Origin: DUUI01 sp964345765
GTDB lineage: Bacteria > Bacillota_I > Bacilli_A > Erysipelotrichales > Erysipelotrichaceae
Reading direction: 5' to 3'
DNA: 20,301 bases
NCBI GenBank assembly: GCA_964345765.1
Contig: CAYFSJ010000024.1
Coordinates: 1 to 20,301 of the forward strand
Position numbers and translations under genes: made by a program. This document shows, in pieces, positions 14,320-20,301 of the stretch. Under the pieces are notes generated by a model. It was not told the DNA's origin. It worked only from the letters and a program-made list of their open reading frames with translations, and did not search any database. The first letter of the stretch is position 1; each line of letters starts with the position of its first letter.

Positions 14320-15530
14320 TGTTTACTGATTTAAACCACGCTTTGGATGTCTTGTTTAATCGAAGACGTTCATTTCACCCGCAATTGTTCAAGTTTAAGA
14401 AACTGATTGAAGATTTGGGTAATCCTCAGGATAAGTTGACGAGTGTTCACATTGCTGGGACCAATGGGAAGGGTTCTACGACGAACTTTATTCGTAGTAT
14501 TGCCCAACAACAAGGTTATAAGGTGGGGACCTTTACCTCTCCTCATTTAGTGAGACATCATGATCGTTTTAGAATTAATGATTTGGATATTAGCGATGAG
14601 AAGTTATTGGAGTTGATTAATCGCTCTTATCCTTACTGGGATGAATATGGGATTACCATGTTTGAGATTGATATGTTGATTGCCATCTGGTATTTTATTG
14701 ATGAGGATGTTGATCTCGCAATCTTTGAGGTTGGTATGGGTGGTCGTAAGGATGCGACCAATGTGGTTAAACCTTTGGCGAGTGTTATTACGAATATTTC
14801 GATGGACCATATGGCACAGTTGGGTAATACCCTAGAGGCGATTGCTACTGAAAAGGCGGGGATTATCAAAGAGACTGGATTAGTCTTGACGGGTGAACAA
14901 AGACCACAGTTAGTGGATATCTTTAAAGCTAAAGCAAACCGTGAGGTGTTTGAGTTGTTGGAAATAAGTTCAAATAAGCCTAGAGTCTTTACCTATCGAG
15001 ATCAAGTGATTAAGTTACAGTCTTATGCGAAGTATCAGTTTAGAAATGCGGCGTTGGCTTTTGAAACCTGTTATCAGTTGAATGAACATAAACTTTTAGA
15101 ATTTAGTCTAGAGAATATTGTGAAGGGTTTAGAGTCGACCTTATGGAAGGGTCGTTTTGAGGTGGTTAGTGGTGATCCGCTGACTATTATTGATGGGGCA
15201 CATAATGAGGATGGGATTAAAGTTCTGATTGAGTCGATTAGAGAATTGCCTAGACCTTTGATCGTGTTGTTTGCGGCGCTAAAAGATAAGGAGACGGAGT
15301 CGATGACTCGTAAACTACAGGAAGTGGCCGATCAGTTAATTGTGAGTGAGTTTGATTTTTATAGGGCTCAGAGTGCTGAAAATCTTAAAATTAATGATCA
15401 GATTATGGCGGTTGAAGACTTTAAAGAGGCGATTAAAATTGGTCAACAATTAGCCCAGGATGGAACGTTGATTATTACGGGTTCTTTATATTTTATTAGT
15501 GAGGTAAGACGTGAATTTAGTGTGGATTAG
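14319..15530 (+). CDS. folC: Bifunctional folylpolyglutamate/dihydrofolate synthase
   Basis: This 403-residue Mur-ligase-family enzyme adds glutamate to folates (and possibly to dihydropteroate), trapping them in the cell. The P-loop AGTNGKGST is at 46-54, VGMGGRKDATN at 138-148, SMDHMAQLGNTLEAIATEKA at 161-180 and the C-terminal-domain DGAHNEDG at 292-299. The ATG at 14319 is chosen over an in-frame GTG at 14292 because it follows GGAGA (14306-14310), overlaps the ung stop by one base and gives a family-typical N-terminus (TDLNHALDVLFN). The next gene, a folate-type ECF component, starts inside its last 20 bases, supporting a role with imported folate. Polyglutamylation alone is likely if folate is salvaged rather than made; no folate biosynthesis gene is in the window. 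Confidence 0.95.
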   Translation: MFTDLNHALDVLFNRRRSFHPQLFKFKKLIEDLGNPQDKLTSVHIAGTNGKGSTTNFIRSIAQQQGYKVGTFTSPHLVRHHDRFRINDLDISDEKLLELINRSYPYWDEYGITMFEIDMLIAIWYFIDEDVDLAIFEVGMGGRKDATNVVKPLASVITNISMDHMAQLGNTLEAIATEKAGIIKETGLVLTGEQRPQLVDIFKAKANREVFELLEISSNKPRVFTYRDQVIKLQSYAKYQFRNAALAFETCYQLNEHKLLEFSLENIVKGLESTLWKGRFEVVSGDPLTIIDGAHNEDGIKVLIESIRELPRPLIVLFAALKDKETESMTRKLQEVADQLIVSEFDFYRAQSAENLKINDQIMAVEDFKEAIKIGQQLAQDGTLIITGSLYFISEVRREFSVD

Positions 15531-16308
15531 TCAAGTTATAATTGGCCTGTTGATGGTCGCTCTAGGGGTATTTGTTTTTAGGAAGTATCCTTTGAAGATG
15601 ACCCCTAAGATAATGACGCAGGTGGCTTTGTTGATGGTAATTTCAATCTTACTGGGATCTTGGTTAAAGATTGATTTACCACTGCTTGGTCCTGAGTCGT
15701 TTCAGATTAATTTTGATACATTACCGATTATGTTTATTGGGATGTTGTTTGGTCCAACTTGGGGATTTTTGGCTGGGTTTATGATTGATATGATTCAGTT
15801 ATTGTTGGCTCCGACTGCGTTTCCGTTTTTGGGGTTTACCTTCAACTTAATGTTGGTGGGGACGATCTCTGGTATTGTGGTGAGAAGCAATGTTGGTAAG
15901 AACTATAATTTGATGACCCAGATGTTTATTGTTGTTTTGGCAATTATCTCAATTGGTTTGGTGTGGTTTGTTCCTGAGCTTAGAATTAATCGTGAGATGT
16001 TGTCTCTGACGACTTCGACTAAATTAGGGGTGAGTATAGCCTTGGTTTTGGTGAGTGTTTTACTCTTGTTTTTGACTAATCGTGTGGCTAAGGATGCCTT
16101 TAGTTTTAAGTTTTTGAGAATTGTTATTATCTGTGAAATCGTGGTGGAGATGTTGTTGACGTCTCTATGGTTGTATATTATTTTAAAGATTCCTTACCTC
16201 TTGAGTTTAGTGCCTAGAGTGGTGGAGGGAATCTTTATGATCTTTGTCTTGCATAGTGTTGGCTATGGTTTGGCGAAGACCCTTTTTAACAAACAATTAA
16301 CTAAATAA
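15511..16308 (+). CDS. folT: Folate-type ECF transporter S-component
   Basis: This 265-residue membrane protein with about seven hydrophobic segments is the probable substrate-binding S-component of an energy-coupling-factor importer. Residues 71-97 (LPIMFIGMLFGPTWGFLAGF and following) match the L-P-I-x-x-x-G-x-x-F-G-P-x-x-G signature of folate-family S-components. The C-terminal LLTSLWLYIIL and VPRVVEG segments also fit FolT. The start is GTG at 15511, preceded by GAGGT at 15501-15505, overlapping folC by 20 bases; this tight coupling supports folate as the substrate. The ECF ATPases and T-component are not in the window and are normally encoded with ribosomal-protein genes. It is longer than many FolT proteins (about 170-180 residues): an extra 50-residue stretch (about 130-190) is inserted. 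Confidence 0.75.
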   Translation: MNLVWISQVIIGLLMVALGVFVFRKYPLKMTPKIMTQVALLMVISILLGSWLKIDLPLLGPESFQINFDTLPIMFIGMLFGPTWGFLAGFMIDMIQLLLAPTAFPFLGFTFNLMLVGTISGIVVRSNVGKNYNLMTQMFIVVLAIISIGLVWFVPELRINREMLSLTTSTKLGVSIALVLVSVLLLFLTNRVAKDAFSFKFLRIVIICEIVVEMLLTSLWLYIILKIPYLLSLVPRVVEGIFMIFVLHSVGYGLAKTLFNKQLTK

Positions 16309-16344
16309 AGCTTTGATTTCCTATTATATTATTTTATTACATTG

Positions 16345-16378
16345 TATAATGAATATAACAAAATAATGAGAAAGGAGA
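16345..16378 (+). promoter_or_regulatory. glg operon promoter -10 and ribosome site
   Basis: TATAAT at 16345-16350 is preceded by TG with no intervening base and by no good -35 at normal spacing. A strong ribosome site, AAAGGAGA at 16371-16378, precedes the glgC ATG at 16387. No hairpin terminator separates folT from this point, so read-through from folT is also possible. Confidence 0.5.
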
Positions 16379-16386
16379 TCATCAAT

Positions 16387-17514
16387 ATGCCACAACATGA
16401 AATGATTGCGATGATTTTAGCGGGGGGTCGTGGGACACGATTATTGAACCTGACTGAGAAAGTTGCGAAGCCAGCAGTGAGTTTTGGTGGAAAATATCGT
16501 ATCGTTGATTTTGCGCTTAGTAATTGTGCGAATTCAGATATTGATGTGGTTGGCGTTTTAACCCAGTATGAGAGTATCTTTTTAAATTCCTATGTGGCCC
16601 TTGGTGGCCGTTGGGGGTTGGATGCTGTTAATTCTGGTGTTTTTGTATTACCACCTAGGGAGACAGAAGTCGGTTTTGGTTTATACCGTGGGACGGCGGA
16701 TGCGATTGGACAGAATATTGATTTTATTGATCAACAAAATCCAGAGTATGTGCTTATCTTATCGGGGGACCATATCTACAAAATGAATTATGCTTGGATG
16801 TTGAAACATCATAAAGAGACCAAGGCTGAGGCGACGATTGGGGTCTTGGAGGTTCCATTTTCTGAGGCGAGTCGTTTTGGGATTATGAACACTAATGACA
16901 AGGATGAAATCATTGAGTTTGAGGAGAAACCTGAGAAGCCTAAAAGTAATTTAGCTTCGATGGGGATCTATATCTTTAATTGGAAGTCGCTTCGTAAGGC
17001 ACTGATTGAGGATGATAAGAACAAGAAGTCTGATCATGACTTTGGTAAGGATATCATTCCTTATTTCTTGAGTAAGGGTAAGAAATTACAGGCTTATCGC
17101 TTTAAGGGATACTGGAAGGATGTTGGAACTATCAACAGTCTTTGGGAGGCAAACATGGATTTATTGGATCCGAGTTCTGGTATTAATATTCGTGATAATG
17201 ATTGGAAGATTTTTACTGAGGATGTGACACTTCCGCCACATTATGTGACGCCTACGGGTCATGTGTCTAAGGCGCTTGTCAACCAAGGTTCGGTTATTGC
17301 GGGTCGAGTTGAGGGTTCGGTTATCTTTAATGGTGTTGAAATTGAAGAGGGTGCGGTTGTTAAGGACTCTGTCATTTTGGCGAATGTTAAGGTGAAGAAG
17401 GGTGCTAATATTACCCGTTCTATTGTTATGGAGGATTTAGTCATCGAGCCTGGAGAGTATGGTTCGGCCAAGTCAGAATCAATTGAGTTGATTAGTGAGG
17501 GAGGCAGAGTATGA
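16387..17514 (+). CDS. glgC: Glucose-1-phosphate adenylyltransferase, catalytic subunit
   Basis: This 375-residue enzyme makes ADP-glucose from glucose-1-phosphate and ATP, the committed step of glycogen synthesis. The nucleotide-binding loop LAGGRGTRL is at 11-19, with FGGKYRIVDFALSN at 33-46, SGDHIYKM at 126-133, the EFEEKP loop at 177-182 and GYWKDVGT at 241-248. A left-handed beta-helix of hexapeptide repeats covers about 295-355. The start at 16387 is chosen over an in-frame ATG at 16342 because AAAGGAGA lies just upstream and the earlier one overlaps the -10 element. It overlaps glgD by ATGA. The paired GlgC/GlgD arrangement is typical of Bacillota, where GlgC is the catalytic subunit. 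Confidence 0.97.
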   Translation: MPQHEMIAMILAGGRGTRLLNLTEKVAKPAVSFGGKYRIVDFALSNCANSDIDVVGVLTQYESIFLNSYVALGGRWGLDAVNSGVFVLPPRETEVGFGLYRGTADAIGQNIDFIDQQNPEYVLILSGDHIYKMNYAWMLKHHKETKAEATIGVLEVPFSEASRFGIMNTNDKDEIIEFEEKPEKPKSNLASMGIYIFNWKSLRKALIEDDKNKKSDHDFGKDIIPYFLSKGKKLQAYRFKGYWKDVGTINSLWEANMDLLDPSSGINIRDNDWKIFTEDVTLPPHYVTPTGHVSKALVNQGSVIAGRVEGSVIFNGVEIEEGAVVKDSVILANVKVKKGANITRSIVMEDLVIEPGEYGSAKSESIELISEGGRV

Positions 17515-18626
17515 CACCACGTGCGTTAGGTATTATTGGTTTTGAAGCAGACCATATTAAAGTTGAGGGGTTGGGGAATCATAGACCGATGATGTCGATT
17601 TCGTTTATGGGTCGTTATCGTTTGGTGGATTTTCCGATTAGTAATTTTACCAATTCGAACATTGATGATATTCATGTGTATGTGAAGGAGAAACCACGCT
17701 CTGTTTTCGAACATGTGGGGACTGGACGTCACTACAATATCAATTCAAAGCAAGGTCGTTTGAGAGTGATGTATGGTGAGCAGGAGATCTCGTCGTCTAT
17801 CTATAATACGGATGTGAGAGCTTATCTACAGAATGAAACATTTATTTGGGAGAACAAATCGGAGTATGTGATTGTTGCGCCGACCCATTTTATTTACACC
17901 CAAGATTTTGATAAGGTCTTGGATAAACATATTGAGTCCAATAAGGATATTACTGTTCTTTACCATTCTTGTAAGAATGCTAAGGAAGAGTTTTTGGGTC
18001 TAACTACGGTTAATTTGGATCGTGAGAAGAATATTACCGGTTTTGAGGTAAATCGTGGTCAGGCCAATCAGCGTAATATCTCGCTTGAGACTTATGTTAT
18101 GAAGAAGACAGTTTTCTTTGACTTACTTAGAGAGGCGGATTATCGTTCTCGTATTTACTGGTTGAAGGAAATTATTGAGGAGGCTGTCCATAAGTATTCG
18201 ATGCAGGGTTACTCGGTTACGGGGACTGTGCTTGGGATTACGGATTTACAGTCTTATTATGATGTGTCGATGAGGATGTTGGATCAGAAGAATCCTCGTT
18301 TGATTACTCGTTCTTGGCCTATTTATACCAAGACTAATGATTCGCCTCCGGCTATTTATGATACGACTGCGGATGTTGCTTCTAGTTCTATTGCGAATGG
18401 GACAGTGATTAAGGGTAAGGTGTCTAACTCGATTATTGGGCGTAATGTCATTATTGAGAAGGGTGCGATTGTTGAGGATTCTATTATTTTACCGAGTTCT
18501 TATATTGGGCGTGGTGTCCATGTGAGGGGTGCGGTAGTTGATCGTCATGTTTTTATTGAGAAGACGAAGATGGTTGATGGTTCTAGGGATAATCTGATTT
18601 ATATTAATAGACACGACAAGATTTAG
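17511..18626 (+). CDS. glgD: GlgD, regulatory/non-catalytic subunit of ADP-glucose pyrophosphorylase
   Basis: This 371-residue GlgC paralogue shares the RYRLVDFPISN block (35-45) and a C-terminal hexapeptide beta-helix (about 295-355, NGTVIKGKVSNSIIGRNV). At its N-terminus the substrate loop GGRGTRL is absent: residues 7-30 read GIIGFEADHIKVEGLGNHRP instead. The SGDH motif is replaced by PTHFIY. It is therefore expected to be catalytically inactive and to activate GlgC in a heteromer, as shown for GlgC/GlgD of other Bacillota. It starts by ATGA overlap with glgC and lies 12 bases before glgA. Confidence 0.95.
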   Translation: MTPRALGIIGFEADHIKVEGLGNHRPMMSISFMGRYRLVDFPISNFTNSNIDDIHVYVKEKPRSVFEHVGTGRHYNINSKQGRLRVMYGEQEISSSIYNTDVRAYLQNETFIWENKSEYVIVAPTHFIYTQDFDKVLDKHIESNKDITVLYHSCKNAKEEFLGLTTVNLDREKNITGFEVNRGQANQRNISLETYVMKKTVFFDLLREADYRSRIYWLKEIIEEAVHKYSMQGYSVTGTVLGITDLQSYYDVSMRMLDQKNPRLITRSWPIYTKTNDSPPAIYDTTADVASSSIANGTVIKGKVSNSIIGRNVIIEKGAIVEDSIILPSSYIGRGVHVRGAVVDRHVFIEKTKMVDGSRDNLIYINRHDKI

Positions 18627-18638
18627 GGGGCTGATTCT

Positions 18639-20078
18639 TTGAGTAAGAAAATTTTGATGGTGGCTGCTGAGGGTTTACCCTATATTAAGAGTGGTGGGCT
18701 TGCTGATGTGGTAGGTTCACTCCCTCAGGAGTTGGTTAAAAAAGGATATGATGTGAGGGTGGTGATGCCACTTTATACTAAGATTATTGAGAAGTATTTT
18801 AATGAGTTGGAGTTGGTGGCTAGTTTTCAGTTGAGTGAGGCTCAACTTAATCATCCTGTTCGTATCTTTGAGCATAAACAAGAACTTGTTACTTTCTATT
18901 TTGTTGAGAATCAAGCTTATTTTGAAAGAGATGGCATGTATGGATATGGTGATGATGGGGAGCGTTTTGCGTTTTTCCAACATGCTGTGTATCATATGAT
19001 GATTAACTTACAGTATTATCCGGATATTGTTCATTCACATGATTGGCACAGTGGGATGATGGCCGTTTTAGGTAAGTGTAAGTATTCGATTAATAATCCG
19101 AATATTGGTCGGATGAAACATTTCTTTACGATTCATAATCTCTTGTTTCAGGGTAATTTCCCTGCGAGCTTGTTGTATGATTATTTTGGGTTGTCGATGG
19201 ATTTATATCATGATGGGGCGCTTAGATTCCATGATGGTATTTCCTTTATGAAAGCGGCGATTGTCTTTAGTGATAAAATAAATACGGTTTCTAATACGTA
19301 TGCTCATGAAATCCTTGGGGAAGCGTTCGGCGAGAATATGCAGAATGTGCTTAGACTGAGGGAACATGACCTTTGGGGGATTGTTAATGGGATTGATGTT
19401 GAGTCTCAAAATCCTAAGACGGACCCTCATATTAAACAGAACTATACGGTTAACACTCTTTCTCGAAAGACGAAGAATAAACTTGATTTACAACAACAAC
19501 TTGGGCTTAGACAGTCTAAAGATGTGTGTTTAGTGGGGATGGTCTCTAGACTTTCTTATCAGAAGGGTGTTCAACTAATTCTTCATAAACTGAAAGATAT
19601 TATGGGTTTGGATATTCAGCTTGTTATCTTGGGGACTGGTGATCAAAGTTATGAGCATGACCTAAGACAGTCTGAACATATGTATAAGCGTAGAATGGTC
19701 TACTATGGTGGTTATTCTGATGAGGTGGCGAGAAAGATTTATGCGGGTGCGGATATCTTCTTAATGCCATCACTGTTTGAACCTTGTGGGATCTCCCAAT
19801 TAATTAGTATGAGGTATGGAACTTTACCACTTGTTAGGGAGACTGGTGGCTTGAAAGATACGGTTTTACCATATAATCAGTATGATAAAACGGGTACTGG
19901 TTTCACTTTTAGACATTTTAATGAAGAAGATTTCTATTTTGTCTTGCGTTATGCAGTAGATTTGTATTATGATAATAAAGAGGATTTCAAGATGCTCCAA
20001 AAGAATGCGATGAAGACGGATGTATCTTGGGAGAAATCGGCTGATTTGTACATTCAGATGTATAACTCAGTGTTCTAA
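18639..20078 (+). CDS. glgA: Glycogen synthase (GT5, ADP-glucose type)
   Basis: This 479-residue GT5 enzyme transfers glucose from ADP-glucose to the non-reducing end of glycogen. The N-terminal ADP-glucose site is KSGGLADV (17-24). HSHDWHSG (132-139) holds the catalytic-site histidine, TIHNLLFQG is at 164-172 and LWGIVNGID at 245-253. The C-terminal Rossmann domain has SRLSYQKG (303-310, R304 and K309) and the EPCGISQ segment with E381. The start is TTG at 18639, preceded by AGGGGG at 18625-18630; no ATG fits and the family N-terminus begins here. It is the last gene of glgC-glgD-glgA, closed by the terminator at 20093. No branching enzyme follows within the window. Confidence 0.97.
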   Translation: MSKKILMVAAEGLPYIKSGGLADVVGSLPQELVKKGYDVRVVMPLYTKIIEKYFNELELVASFQLSEAQLNHPVRIFEHKQELVTFYFVENQAYFERDGMYGYGDDGERFAFFQHAVYHMMINLQYYPDIVHSHDWHSGMMAVLGKCKYSINNPNIGRMKHFFTIHNLLFQGNFPASLLYDYFGLSMDLYHDGALRFHDGISFMKAAIVFSDKINTVSNTYAHEILGEAFGENMQNVLRLREHDLWGIVNGIDVESQNPKTDPHIKQNYTVNTLSRKTKNKLDLQQQLGLRQSKDVCLVGMVSRLSYQKGVQLILHKLKDIMGLDIQLVILGTGDQSYEHDLRQSEHMYKRRMVYYGGYSDEVARKIYAGADIFLMPSLFEPCGISQLISMRYGTLPLVRETGGLKDTVLPYNQYDKTGTGFTFRHFNEEDFYFVLRYAVDLYYDNKEDFKMLQKNAMKTDVSWEKSADLYIQMYNSVF

Positions 20079-20092
20079 ATTTGCCCCCACCC

Positions 20093-20123
20093 AGGAGTTG
20101 CCAGTTATGGTAGCTCCTTTTTT
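20093..20123 (+). terminator. Rho-independent terminator of the glg operon
   Basis: An 11-bp stem pairs AGGAGTTGCCA (20093-20103) with TGGTAGCTCCT (20108-20118), including two G-T wobbles, with a GTTA loop and T5. It lies 14 bases past the glgA stop, just after a GCCCCCACC motif. Confidence 0.88.
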
Positions 20124-20176
20124 AAAAAGATTAGAAAGCAGGTATCCCTATTCTAGATTTTATTGTTTGGCTTTTA

Positions 20177-20301
20177 ATGTTGCCTATCAAGATATTACTG
20201 TTCCCACTTAAACTCATTTGGTCGGTGCTTAAGTTTATTTTCACTGTCATCTTTATCATCTTTATTGGTGACATGGTATTGGGTTGGTTGAAGAGGATAT
20301 A
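20177..20301 (+). CDS. Partial small membrane protein, cut by window end
   Basis: An open frame runs to the window edge from ATG 20177 (frame open since 20135), encoding MLPIKILLFPLKLIWSVLK followed by a hydrophobic FIFTVIFIIFIGDMV segment. This looks like the start of a membrane protein with one or more helices. No clear ribosome site precedes ATG 20177; AGCAGG at 20138-20143 could serve an earlier non-ATG start. The family is not recognised. Confidence 0.45.
   Translation, partial: MLPIKILLFPLKLIWSVLKFIFTVIFIIFIGDMVLGWLKRI

Noticed and set aside
1..20301. TGA read as tryptophan (mycoplasma code)
   Set aside because: TGA ends several intact genes exactly at overlapping starts, and conserved Trp positions use TGG.
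1..20301. CRISPR arrays, tRNA or rRNA genes, insertion sequences
   Set aside because: No spaced repeats, cloverleaf-like segments, ribosomal sequence or transposase frames were seen by eye.

Overview
The window reads as chromosomal DNA of a low-GC Gram-positive-type bacterium that uses the standard bacterial code: TGA is a true stop in several intact genes (for example at 4177-4179, 5739-5741, 10004-10006 and 17512-17514), which argues against TGA=Trp mycoplasmas. Lipoproteins with Gram-positive-style lipoboxes, strong AGGAGG-type ribosome sites, a paired GlgC/GlgD pyrophosphorylase and a folate ECF S-component suggest Bacillota or a standard-code Mollicutes relative (Acholeplasma/Izemoplasma-like or Erysipelotrichia-like). 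The exact lineage cannot be fixed from the sequence alone.

Region 1 (1-6317) is a maltodextrin block. It holds a MalE-like binding lipoprotein behind a textbook promoter with two LacI-type operator-like sites, a tryptophan-rich TspO-like membrane protein, a cytoplasmic GH13 alpha-glucosidase, a lipid-anchored GH13 alpha-amylase and a small PucR-type HTH regulator. The last three are tightly coupled, with ATGA overlaps. Region 2 (6318-7727) holds a possible broken small ORF and then a monocistronic MalK/MsmK/UgpC-type ATPase behind a perfect 19-bp dyad and an extended -10 promoter. No permease genes are present.

Region 3 (7728-9119) has two convergent lipoproteins of unknown function, one with a DUF5011-like Ig fold. 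Region 4 (9120-12061) has an orphan LytTR regulator convergent with, and overlapping, a large GlgE-like GH13 enzyme. The enzyme's intrinsic terminator appears to lie inside the regulator's coding sequence. Region 5 (12062-13681) is a decayed AAA15/OLD-like ATPase, probably a defence-type gene, with two frameshifts and two nonsense codons, followed by a short overlapping ORF that may be the stump of its partner.

Region 6 (13678-16308) is ung-folC-folT, packed head to tail with overlaps. Region 7 (16387-20123) is a glgC-glgD-glgA glycogen synthesis operon closed by a strong terminator, followed by the start of a small membrane protein cut by the window edge.

Together the sugar genes outline a cycle. 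Extracellular alpha-glucan is trimmed by the anchored amylase, maltodextrins are captured and imported (permeases lie elsewhere), cytoplasmic GH13 enzymes process them, and glucose-1-phosphate is stored as glycogen through ADP-glucose. Branching enzyme and phosphorylase are not in the window.
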